Shown here in pieces: positions 1-6,466 of a DNA stretch of 64,000 bases; position 1 is the stretch's first letter; each line of letters starts with the position of its first letter. The notes under the pieces were generated by a model that was not told the DNA's origin, searched no databases, and saw only the letters and a program-made list of their open reading frames with translations. The position numbers and the translations under genes are program-made. This DNA comes from an uncultured Clostridia bacterium (GTDB taxonomy: Bacteria > Bacillota > Clostridia > Christensenellales > Borkfalkiaceae). The stretch is from contig CALWCE010000002.1 of the NCBI GenBank assembly GCA_944376295.1, positions 1 through 64,000 on the forward strand, written 5' to 3'.

Positions 1-1568
1 TGAGGGCCCTGCTCGCCTTGTTCGCCTTTCTCACCCTGAGGACCCTGGGCACCGGTTTCGCCCTTTTCACCCTGAGGGCCCTGCTCGCCTTGTTCGCCTT
101 TCTCACCCTGAGGACCCTGGGCACCGGTTTCTCCCTTTTCGCCCTGCGAGCCCGCTTCACCTTTTATATTCACGATGGGGGAACCCCAGCCCTCATTCCC
201 TTTTTGGTAAATATCACAGCTTGAAGTATCAAGATATAGATCACCTACCTTGCCTTCGCTTGCACCGGGTGCACCTGCTCCAGTCAGCCAAGTTGCACCA
301 TCTTCGCCGTCTTTACCAACGATAACGCCTAAATTCTTTTCTGCGCTGCCGTCTGTCAATGTAACAATCAACTCACCCCGTTCATTAATGGTTAACTGAG
401 CAATGCCGACGCCATCCTTACCCGGAGCACCTTGCTCCCCTTGGGTGCCGTCGTTCCCCACAACAGTTCCGACGTTGATGGATGTTTCCCCATCCGTCAA
501 TGTAATGATGAGTTCTCCCTTTTCATTGATTTCCGCACTTTGAATGCCAACGCCTTGTACGCCCTGTTCACCTTTGTCGCCCTGATCGCCTTTCTCACCG
601 ACCACGGTGCCTGCGTTGACAGAGGTGCCGTTTGTCAAAGTGATTACCAATTCACCGGCACTATTTATCGAAGCTCCCGTAATGCCAATGCCATCATCGC
701 CTTGAGCCCCTATGACTTTGCCAACATTGATGGTCGTACTGTCAGTTAACGTAATAACAAGGTCGCCGTTTTCATTAAGCGCAGCACTTCGTATACCAAT
801 TCCCTGTTCGCCTTGAGGACCCTCTGCGGCAATACCCGTATCGGTCTGCCCGATCCACCAATTGCCATTCTCGCCAATAAAAGGCGTTAATCCGTCATCG
901 CCTTTTTCACCTTGAGGGCCTTGTGCACCAGTTTCACCTTTCTCACCTTGAGGACCCTGTGCTCCGGTTTCGCCTTTCTCACCCTGGGGGCCTTGTGCTC
1001 CGGTTTCACCTTTCTCACCCTGAGGACCCTGCTCGCCCTGATCACCCTTCTCGCCCTTAGGGCCTTGCTCACCCGTTTCGCCTTTTTCGCCCTGAGGACC
1101 TACAAGAGATGCTAACCATTCACCCAAGGTTCCTTCAAACCCGTTCTCAAGCGCTAATTCATAAGCGGACTTTCCGTCGCTTCCAGGTGTTCCAGGTGCG
1201 CCGATCAGAGATTCTAGCCACTCTTCCTCTGTTCCAACATACCCGTTATCAACGGCAATCTCGTATGCCGATTTCCCTTCTTCGCCAGTATCTCCAACCA
1301 ACGAAAGCAGCCAGTCATTTTCTGTTCCTTGATAACCATGTTCAACGGCAATTTCATATGCCGTTTTACCATTGATGCCATTTTCCCCATCTTTTACGCT
1401 CAATCCCAAATAAAGCGATAGCCCGGCAAGTACAAGGATCAAAACACAAACTATCGCAAACAGAATAATACTGCTGAGCGATTTGTGTTTTGTAGCTGAT
1501 GTTCCCTCCGATTTTGCGACTTCATCGTTCTTCAGGTTTGAGCCTTCTACTTTTTTGTTCCTTTTCAT
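1..1568 (-). CDS. Collagen-like surface protein, partial (C-terminus beyond window)
   Basis: Open reading frame running off the left edge; ATG at 1568 preceded by AGGAGG. The product starts with a lysine-rich cytoplasmic stretch, one membrane helix at about residues 33-55 (IILFAIVCVLILVLAGLSLY), then an extracellular part. Three repeats of the type GKSAYEIAVDNGYVGTEEEW are followed by a block of Gly-X-Y triplets such as GPQGEKGETGAQ. Then comes the frequently seen segment FIGENGNWWIG, four beta-rich repeats of the type NEKGELIITLTDG separated by short collagen runs, and a second Gly-X-Y block at the window edge. Collagen-like triplets form trimeric stalks in bacterial surface and phage fibre proteins. 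Type II orientation (N-in, C-out) is inferred from the missing signal peptidase site. The ligand cannot be predicted. The AT-rich promoter and the mobile module next door suggest accessory DNA. Confidence 0.9.
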   Translation of the reverse strand, partial: MKRNKKVEGSNLKNDEVAKSEGTSATKHKSLSSIILFAIVCVLILVLAGLSLYLGLSVKDGENGINGKTAYEIAVEHGYQGTENDWLLSLVGDTGEEGKSAYEIAVDNGYVGTEEEWLESLIGAPGTPGSDGKSAYELALENGFEGTLGEWLASLVGPQGEKGETGEQGPKGEKGDQGEQGPQGEKGETGAQGPQGEKGETGAQGPQGEKGETGAQGPQGEKGDDGLTPFIGENGNWWIGQTDTGIAAEGPQGEQGIGIRSAALNENGDLVITLTDSTTINVGKVIGAQGDDGIGITGASINSAGELVITLTNGTSVNAGTVVGEKGDQGDKGEQGVQGVGIQSAEINEKGELIITLTDGETSINVGTVVGNDGTQGEQGAPGKDGVGIAQLTINERGELIVTLTDGSAEKNLGVIVGKDGEDGATWLTGAGAPGASEGKVGDLYLDTSSCDIYQKGNEGWGSPIVNIKGEAGSQGEKGETGAQGPQGEKGEQGEQGPQGEKGETGAQGPQGEKGEQGEQGP

Positions 1569-1597
1569 ATAAAGACCTCCTTTTTTCCATTTTTAAC

Positions 1598-1737
1598 TAA
1601 AAAATAAGGGCGCCCAATTAAAGGACGCCCGCAAAGTGTACCTTTAATTGATTGCGCTCAAATTTCCAACAAGTAGGAAATAAAGGGTACAGCGATGCCG
1701 TTGTAACCTACTTGTTGATAATTCAATTTGAGCGCAA
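1598..1737 (-). promoter_or_regulatory. Leader with large hairpin, antiterminator and terminator
   Basis: The transcript would begin with a long imperfect hairpin: arms TTGCGCTCAAATT and CAACAAGTAGG (plus-strand 1725-1737/1652-1664 and 1707-1717/1667-1677). It is followed by an intrinsic terminator, GGGCGTCC and GGGCGCCC around a UUUAAUU loop (1608-1630), then UUAUUUUUU. A perfect 10-bp alternative pairing, CAATTAAAGG (1641-1650) with CCTTTAATTG (1615-1624), consumes the loop and the end of the terminator 5' arm, so the two folds exclude each other. The ribosome binding site lies 20-25 nt downstream. This is attenuator or riboswitch architecture; the ligand is unknown. Confidence 0.65.
1600..1630 (-). 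terminator. Intrinsic terminator inside the leader
   Basis: 8-bp GC-rich stem (one G-U pair), 7-nt loop, then a T-rich tract on the minus strand, between the promoter and the start codon of the collagen-like gene. Confidence 0.75.
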
Positions 1738-1741
1738 ATTA

Positions 1742-1770
1742 AGTATAGCACAATTGCAGAGAAGAATCAA
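1742..1770 (-). promoter_or_regulatory. Promoter of the collagen-like gene
   Basis: Read on the minus strand: -35 TTGATT (1770-1765), 17-bp spacer, -10 TATACT (1747-1742). Predicted start is near 1735, about 165 nt before the ATG, which makes the leader described next. Confidence 0.75.
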
Positions 1771-1916
1771 TCTTTTTTTAAAAATTGGCAATCGGAAATT
1801 TAGCGTTATAATACGAACACTTTTCCCAGTTATATATACCGCTCATCAATGTGAAGAAAAAGCGTTTAAACCACCGCCTTCGAGACGGGATTTTTGAAAT
1901 TAAAGGGATGAAATAC

Positions 1917-1967
1917 AAACAAACGTTCTTATTTTGCTTGACAAACGTTTGTTCCGTGTGCTATAAT
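1917..1967 (+). promoter_or_regulatory. Strong promoter with two LexA-like boxes
   Basis: -35 TTGACA (1938-1943), 18-bp spacer, -10 TATAAT (1962-1967). Two sites resemble the Gram-positive SOS box GAACRNRYGTTC. AAACAAACGTTC (1917-1928) has one mismatch. On the other strand, GAACAAACGTTT (1954-1943) has one mismatch and lies between -35 and -10. A LexA-like or phage-type repressor bound there would block the promoter. Which repressor acts is inference. Confidence 0.6.
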
Positions 1968-1973
1968 GCCCTT

Positions 1974-2470
1974 GTATCGGTTAAGATGCACGCAAAGTGC
2001 CCGTGTCGGTGAAAGAAACGAGCGGGCAAGTTCCGTTCCCATTGCTTTATGAAGCTTGCAACTCCTCGGCAGATATGGCTTTAACGGGCTTGCCCGGCCG
2101 GCGGCGGATCGGTCGCGAAGGCGGCATTTTGCAACACAAAAAACGGTACCCGAGCAAGCTGTGTCTCCCGACACTGCATCTCGATTCACTTGCAGCGGCT
2201 GTTTTTAGGTAGCCGAGGCTTGCCACGACGGGTTACAAAGAATGGCTGTACGCTTCCGCTGTGACTCCCTCATAGGGATAGCGAACGACGGTCATCACTG
2301 TTTATAACGAGCGGCTTTTCAGCCGCTTATGGTGGAGGTTCTCGCTTCCACCGATGCTTTTGCTGTCCTCTTTAGAGGCGCGCAGAGGCCGTTATAAGCA
2401 TACCGTTTTTTGGACAAATGATAGAACCCAAGTCCATGGAAAGGTAACGCTTTCTGTGGACTTTTTGTTT
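1974..2470 (+). ncRNA. Large structured non-coding RNA, family unknown
   Basis: About 500 nt between a strong promoter and an intrinsic terminator, with no convincing reading frame (longest frames lack ribosome binding sites and known motifs). The 5' end (CGGT 1978-1981, ATGC 1986-1989) pairs with GCATACCG (2398-2405) just before the terminator, closing the molecule. Inside it, TTATAACG (2302-2309) pairs with CGTTATAA (2390-2397) to close a junction. That junction carries hairpins AGCGGC/GCCGCT (2310-2327), GGTGGA/TCCACC (2331-2352) and CCTC/GAGG (2367-2378). Further hairpins are GTGTC-TCCC-GACAC (2161-2174) and TCCCT/AGGGA (2264-2276). Size, closed ends and a relaxase neighbour recall the large ornate RNAs of phages and plasmids (ROOL, GOLLD). 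I could not match it to any of them, nor to tmRNA, RNase P or group II introns. Confidence 0.7.
2431..2470 (+). terminator. Terminator of the large RNA
   Basis: Stem AGTCCA-GAAAG with CTTTC-TGGACT, symmetric TG internal mismatches, 6-nt loop, then TTTTTGTTT. Confidence 0.85.
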
Positions 2471-2542
2471 TATTTGAGGCTATCTTCCCGCCCTCTTCGG
2501 CGCGGGTCAGAGATAGAGATAACGACAAACAGGAGGAAAGTT

Positions 2543-2658
2543 ATGCGCAACCAAACGACGATCAGACCGCCATAATTATGAAAACCAAACGGAAAGTAAC
2601 CGTCGTAAGCCGGCAAGCAAATCACAATCGAGCTTTTGAGTTCGACGAAGAAGTATAG
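2543..2658 (+). CDS. Two very short reading frames before oriT (doubtful)
   Basis: ATG at 2543 with a strong AGGAGGAAAG site encodes only 10 residues (MRNQTTIRPP) and stops at 2575. A second ATG at 2578 opens 26 residues (MKTKRKVTVVSRQ...FDEEV) ending at 2658 inside the oriT hairpin. The tight two-base spacing suggests translational coupling. Either they are leader peptides, or they are the remains of a small mobilisation gene truncated when the oriT region was joined. No family recognised. Confidence 0.3.
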
Positions 2659-2693
2659 CCCACTATACTTCGTTCCGAAGTTTAGTGGGCTCT
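2650..2693 (+). other. oriT: oriT-like inverted repeats for MobV relaxase
   Basis: Two overlapping inverted repeats. GAAGTATAG/CTATACTTC has a CCCA loop (2650-2671). A 16-nt arm pair, AGCCCACTATACTTCG with CGAAGTTTAGTGGGCT, has a TTC loop and one mismatch (2657-2691). The order hairpin, then TTAGTGGGCT, parallels the pMV158-type oriT, where a hairpin is followed by TAGTGTG and the nick before TTATAC. The inferred nick is within TAGTGGG/CT at about 2689-2690. The site sits directly before the relaxase, as in that family. Confidence 0.6.
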
Positions 2694-2731
2694 GCGAGGC
2701 TTTTGAAACAAGAAAACAAGGAGGTGAGAAG

Positions 2732-3832
2732 ATAAGTTTTTTAGTTTGTCACATGGAGAAGTATCACAAGACGGACATTGCGCCCGTCGAGCGGGAGAAC
2801 GAGCGCGACGAAAATTATCGGGCGGACAACCCGCAGATAGACCCCACGCGCACACGAGAGAATTACAACCTTATCAAACAGCAGAGGTCATACACGCAAT
2901 TTATCAATGATAAGATCGCGGCGCTTGACTTGCCTACGAAAGTGCGCAAGGATGCCGTGCTGATGTGTTCCTTCGTGGTCGGTTCGGACAGGGAGTTTTT
3001 CGGCAATTTATCGGAAGAAGAGCAGCAGCAATTCTTTGTGGACTGCACTCGCTTCTTTGCGGAGCGGTACGGCGAGAACAACATCATCTCGGCAATCGTA
3101 CATATGGACGAAACGACACCGCACCTACATTTGAATCTCGTTCCGATTGCAGACGGCAGGCTATCTGCAAAAACGCTGTTTGGCCGAAAGGAGTTGCAGA
3201 GTTTGCAGACAGACTTTCATGCCGCCGTTGGTAAGAAATGGAGCTTGCAACGCGGACGGGAAGGCAGCCAAGCAAAGCACCTCTCCACGGCGGAGTTCAA
3301 GGCGAAGAAGATCGTCGAGCAGGCGAACGGGGAAGCCGCCCACAGATTGAGGAGTGCAAGGCTTCATGCGGACGATATTGTCGCGCTGGCAAACTCTCAG
3401 GCAGATCACAAGCTGCAGATGGCGCAGTCTCAGGCGGATGAGCTTGTCGCCGAGGCGCAATCGCAGGCGGACAATGCCAAAGCGCAGGCGCAGGAATATC
3501 TGGACGGCGTGATCCAATCGGTGGAGAATGAAAAGGCAAAACCCATTCCAAAGCGGAGGCGTCAAGCCGAGGAAGAAATTGCCTTACTTCGCACAGAGAA
3601 CGAGGCTTTGCGACAGTCGAAGAGCATTGCTGATCGCGACCGCAAGGACTTATTTGAGCAGCTTCAAAAGGCAGAGAAACTTGGTAAAGGAAAAGAGACC
3701 GCCTTTAAGATGGTCGGCGATATGCTCTCCGCATATCCCGAAGAATTTGATACGCTGCTGAGGAAGTCTCAGGCAAAGAAATCAGCAGCCTCATCGTTCA
3801 AATCACACGGCTTTGATCGTGGCGGCAAGTAA
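2732..3832 (+). CDS. mobV: MobV-family relaxase (Pre/Mob plasmid mobilisation protein)
   Basis: Nicks oriT and pilots the cut strand during conjugative mobilisation. The N-terminus SFLVCHMEK matches the family opening (typically MSxxxxHMEK). The metal-binding triad motif is HMDETTPHLHLNLVP at about residues 129-143. After about residue 185 the protein is an alanine-rich coiled coil with heptad-like repeats (SQADHKLQ, SQADELVAEAQSQAD), which usually mediates dimerisation. The start is odd. The family start and a perfect AAGGAGG 7 nt upstream point to codon ATA at 2732; the first ATG in frame is 2753, inside the conserved HMEK, and a TTG at 2636 would translate through oriT. About 366 residues, within the family range. 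No type IV secretion genes are present, so it would depend on a helper element. Confidence 0.9.
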   Translation: MSFLVCHMEKYHKTDIAPVERENERDENYRADNPQIDPTRTRENYNLIKQQRSYTQFINDKIAALDLPTKVRKDAVLMCSFVVGSDREFFGNLSEEEQQQFFVDCTRFFAERYGENNIISAIVHMDETTPHLHLNLVPIADGRLSAKTLFGRKELQSLQTDFHAAVGKKWSLQRGREGSQAKHLSTAEFKAKKIVEQANGEAAHRLRSARLHADDIVALANSQADHKLQMAQSQADELVAEAQSQADNAKAQAQEYLDGVIQSVENEKAKPIPKRRRQAEEEIALLRTENEALRQSKSIADRDRKDLFEQLQKAEKLGKGKETAFKMVGDMLSAYPEEFDTLLRKSQAKKSAASSFKSHGFDRGGK

Positions 3833-3891
3833 CAACTGAATAAACGAAAACAAGGAGGAAAGCTATCGAGCGAACTACATAACAGAGGGGA

Positions 3892-4044
3892 ATGGCGAGA
3901 AATAAGACGGAGCTACAGAGTTGCGAGTTTGACTCGCTTGCAAGATTTCTGCTCCCTGCGATCCGCGCGTTTTATGAGGATGAGGACAACCGGCGCAAAT
4001 TTGAGGCATGGCAGGCTGAGCGGGCGAGACTGAATCACAAGTAA
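3892..4044 (+). CDS. Small relaxase-associated protein, 50 aa
   Basis: ATG at 3892 with GAGGGG just upstream; product MARNKTELQSCEFDSLA...FEAWQAERARLNHK. The pattern CEYDSLARFLLP-IR-F is, from memory, common in short proteins beside relaxases of clostridial mobilisable elements. Its function is unknown. It sits 59 bp after mobV with no terminator between, so it is probably the last gene of the same transcript. Predicted all-helical and charged at the C-terminus. Confidence 0.65.
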   Translation: MARNKTELQSCEFDSLARFLLPAIRAFYEDEDNRRKFEAWQAERARLNHK

Positions 4045-4074
4045 AAGTATTGGATTAACTTGCCGAATGGCAAG

Positions 4075-4110
4075 CGGCGGGCGCTTCAAACAAGCGCCCG
4101 CCGTTATTTT
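4075..4110 (+). terminator. Terminator after the mobilisation genes
   Basis: Perfect 12-bp stem CGGCGGGCGCTT/AAGCGCCCGCCG, 5-nt loop, then TTATTTT. It lies at the convergent end of the next minus-strand gene. Confidence 0.9.
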
Positions 4111-5248
4111 ATGATTTAAGAGTAATTATAATTAACTTTTCATTTGTGGGGCTTCTTGTTGCATGAAAATCCGTCCAATCATCCAACCCGGCTATCGCTT
4201 CGATATGTCGCTCCATCGTTTGCTTCATCCGGGTGCTTTTTCTTTTATTTAAAATAAAACTATCTAATTGACTAAAATCAATTTGTATTTCCTTACTCTT
4301 AACACTAATATAAACATGATCTAGAATCGTGCTCTGCAATAAGTATTCGTGCGGGTTTTCTTTTTTTGAGAATCGTTTTGTGCATTCAATTGTATCAACC
4401 AAAGATAATAACAATAGTAAAAAGTTCGTTCTTGTTATTCTTGCTGGGGATATGCTTGTTAACCCTTCAAGTCCCGAAGCCACATAATCTTTATTATCCC
4501 TAGGATTTTCCTTAAATATATTATGAGACGCTGCAATTATACATGACACTTTTTGAATTTTAGTGATTACATCACTTGGCCCATAATTAGCTTTTCCATT
4601 TAATGATACGATATATCTGCAATATTTATTGAATGCTTTGCATCCACCAACAATCCCATGGTCAGAGACATCATCAAACATATTCTCACTATCAGATGAA
4701 ATATTTTTTATCATCTTTGCATGTTTTTCCTGAATATAACGATAGTAATCTTTAATTTCTTTATAGGTATATGAAAAAAAGCATTCAAAGTCAGGAACGC
4801 GTGACAAATCATTCAAACATGTTAATTCGACGACATTATATGTATCTGTTAACAAATTATAAGCTTTTGTTATGCTCTCGAGAGCCAACATTTGTCTTAT
4901 CTCTCGGCAAAAATATCCATAATCATGGATTATTGCTGTTTGAAGCCACAATCTGGACTCATACAAGTATGCAAAACCAGTTAAGTTATTACCAGCTTTT
5001 GCAAAATTGCTTAGGCCTATTCCAAGTATCCAAGTAACAATAATGTGACTAGCTCGATGTCGATTGATAGAAATAGCCTCCATAGGAAATTCCAGAACTG
5101 ATGAAATAAGCTCTATACATTTCTTGTCGTCATTTATTAGATCTATAAATTTAGTATCTTTAATGATATTACATGTATTAAAATCTAATTGCTCCATTGA
5201 TAGCAACTGCTTATATATACCTTCTAAATAATCAAATAAGCTGTCCAT
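4109..5248 (-). CDS. HD-domain-like protein of unknown function, AT-rich
   Basis: 379 residues, much more AT-rich than its surroundings, start ATG 5248 with GGGGTG six bases upstream. I do not recognise the family, but residues spaced as in HD phosphohydrolases are visible: H68, H108-D109 (AIIHDYGYF), H197 (SDHGIVGG), H242 (AASHNIF) and D285 (LLSLVDTIE). HD enzymes hydrolyse phosphate esters of nucleotides, including signalling nucleotides, using one or two metals. No membrane segment or signal peptide. It is a lone gene between a mobilisation module and a tRNA, a common place for cargo such as defence genes; that role is inference. Alternative: an inactive regulatory HD fold. Confidence 0.6.
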   Translation of the reverse strand: MDSLFDYLEGIYKQLLSMEQLDFNTCNIIKDTKFIDLINDDKKCIELISSVLEFPMEAISINRHRASHIIVTWILGIGLSNFAKAGNNLTGFAYLYESRLWLQTAIIHDYGYFCREIRQMLALESITKAYNLLTDTYNVVELTCLNDLSRVPDFECFFSYTYKEIKDYYRYIQEKHAKMIKNISSDSENMFDDVSDHGIVGGCKAFNKYCRYIVSLNGKANYGPSDVITKIQKVSCIIAASHNIFKENPRDNKDYVASGLEGLTSISPARITRTNFLLLLLSLVDTIECTKRFSKKENPHEYLLQSTILDHVYISVKSKEIQIDFSQLDSFILNKRKSTRMKQTMERHIEAIAGLDDWTDFHATRSPTNEKLIIITLKS

Positions 5249-5331
5249 TTAAACACCCCGGTGTGGTTTAATCTTATCCTTGGTTAATGCAATCTATCAA
5301 AAATGAACCATTGTCCCTAGAAATATACAAT

Positions 5332-5371
5332 AAAGGCGAATCCGTCTCCTAATGGAAACGGGTTCGCCTTT
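5332..5371 (-). terminator. Terminator downstream of tRNA-Glu
   Basis: Long stem AAAGGCGAA...TTCGCCTTT with inner CCGT/ACGG pairing, 8 bases past the tRNA 3' end. The T-tract is short. Confidence 0.75.
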
Positions 5372-5379
5372 AACTTGTT

Positions 5380-5454
5380 TGGTGACCTTGCCGGGAATCG
5401 AACCCGGGATTGCGCCGTGAGAGGGCGCCGTCTTAACCGCTTGACCACAAGGCC
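5380..5454 (-). tRNA. tRNA-Glu (CUC)
   Basis: Full cloverleaf: acceptor GGCCTTG/CAAGGTC, D arm with GGTCAAGCGGTTAAGAC, anticodon stem GCGCC/GGCGC around loop CTCTCAC (anticodon CUC, reads GAG), T arm CCCGGGTTCGATTCCCGG, discriminator A and encoded CCA. Promoter on the minus strand: TTGCAA (5554-5549), 17-bp spacer, TATAAT (5531-5526). The 3' end faces the mobile module, the usual geometry for integration, but I see no second copy of the tRNA end in the window. Confidence 0.95.
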
Positions 5455-5591
5455 GTATGAACTTGTATTGCATTCCGAGCCGCCGCGACGGGCAAATTTT
5501 CCGTTCCAACCGCGACTACTTGGTGATTATAGCATATTCTCGTTCATCTTGCAACCATTTTTGCGCATGGTTCTGCAAAATTTTTTTTGTG

Positions 5592-5777
5592 AAATAAAAA
5601 TGACATCCGCCTGTGCCGCAAACCGATGAAGGTAGACCCGCTTCTCGCAGGTGGGTGCGCGGCGGCTCGGCATCTGACTTTCCGTAGCAACAGACCTTGC
5701 ATAGCCGCGCCGACAGGCGCTCCCGAATAAAAAATGTGGATCACGCATTTACCGGCTTCCGTACACCGCAGGTGTCA
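5592..5777 (-). ncRNA. ssrS: Candidate 6S RNA
   Basis: Stand-alone unit of about 180 nt. Promoter TTGCAA (5811-5806), 17 bp, TATAAT (5788-5783). The 5' ATGACACC pairs with the 3' GGATGTCAT directly before a TTTTTATTT tail. The middle forms a long interrupted rod with a strong inner helix (GCGCGGCT with AGCCG-CGCGC) flanked by a mostly unpaired stretch containing ATCCACATTTTTTATTCGGG. Length, closing helix, central bubble and lone promoter fit 6S RNA, which traps RNA polymerase holoenzyme in stationary phase. The assignment rests on shape and remembered consensus only. Confidence 0.55.
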
Positions 5778-5847
5778 TCTACATTATAGCAAAAGATGCC
5801 CCGCATTGCAACCCTTGAAGGCAAATTTCCGCCAAGAAATATTTCCC

Positions 5848-6465
5848 TCAGAATAACACCTCCTCCCACGCGGCGGCTTCCTCCTCATGGCAGAGGGCAA
5901 GAAGATGCTCCCCCGCCTCCTTCCATTCGATGCGGCAGGACTGCTCTTTTCCCGCGCGCAAAATAAGTCCGTCGGGCAGAACGCTCGCCTCTTTCCACGC
6001 CGGAAGCCCCTCGCCCGTCATTTTGAGATAGCTCTCCTTTCCCGTCCAGATGCGGTAAAACGCCCCCTCGCGCCCCCCTTCCCCCGCCCCTTCGACGAAG
6101 GCGCGCTCTTCCTTTAAAAATTGTTTCAAGACCCCTTCCCGCACGCGGGAGAGTTTTTCGACGTCGCAGCCGACGGGGCGCTCCCCCACCGCAAGCACCG
6201 CCATCCCCCCGCCGTGCGCAAGGCTTAAAAAAAGGCGCGGATGCAAGAGCTTCCCCCGTCCGTCCGCAAAAACTTCCTCGGCGCTTGCAAAATAGCGGGG
6301 CAGGATGCGGGCAAGCAGCAGCCCCGCCCCCGCGCTCTCCCTGCGCTTTTCCAAAGACAATAGCCGCACCGCCTTTTCAAGCCGCGCCGCGGGCAGCTCA
6401 GAAGAAAGACCACCCTCCCGCGGGTCGGGCAGGAGAGCGGTATCCATGTAAAACACGTTCGTCAA
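5848..6465 (-). CDS. 4'-phosphopantetheinyl transferase, Sfp type
   Basis: Transfers phosphopantetheine from CoA to the conserved serine of carrier proteins. Signature motifs are present: VGCDVEKLS at about residue 98 (magnesium-binding Asp and Glu) and WTGKESYLKMTGEGL at about residue 140 (KESxxK). 205 residues, slightly shorter than Sfp. It follows the PP2C gene by one base, so it is probably the last gene of that transcript. The acyl carrier protein 2 kb upstream is a plausible substrate, though no AcpS is visible in the window. Confidence 0.9.
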   Translation of the reverse strand: MTNVFYMDTALLPDPREGGLSSELPAARLEKAVRLLSLEKRRESAGAGLLLARILPRYFASAEEVFADGRGKLLHPRLFLSLAHGGGMAVLAVGERPVGCDVEKLSRVREGVLKQFLKEERAFVEGAGEGGREGAFYRIWTGKESYLKMTGEGLPAWKEASVLPDGLILRAGKEQSCRIEWKEAGEHLLALCHEEEAAAWEEVLF

Positions 6466-6466
6466 T

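Noticed and set aside
1652-1737. Invertible promoter for phase variation, suggested by the long inverted repeat
   Set aside because: Only about 30 bp lies between the arms and no recombinase is nearby; an RNA hairpin inside a transcribed leader explains it better.
1997-2528. Reading frames of 69-86 codons on both strands inside the 2-kb RNA region
   Set aside because: No ribosome binding sites, no domain-like sequence, and the region is bounded by its own promoter and terminator with extensive base pairing.
2636-2731. Relaxase extension from TTG 2636
   Set aside because: It would translate through the oriT hairpin and add residues absent from the family; the binding site at 2718-2724 points downstream.
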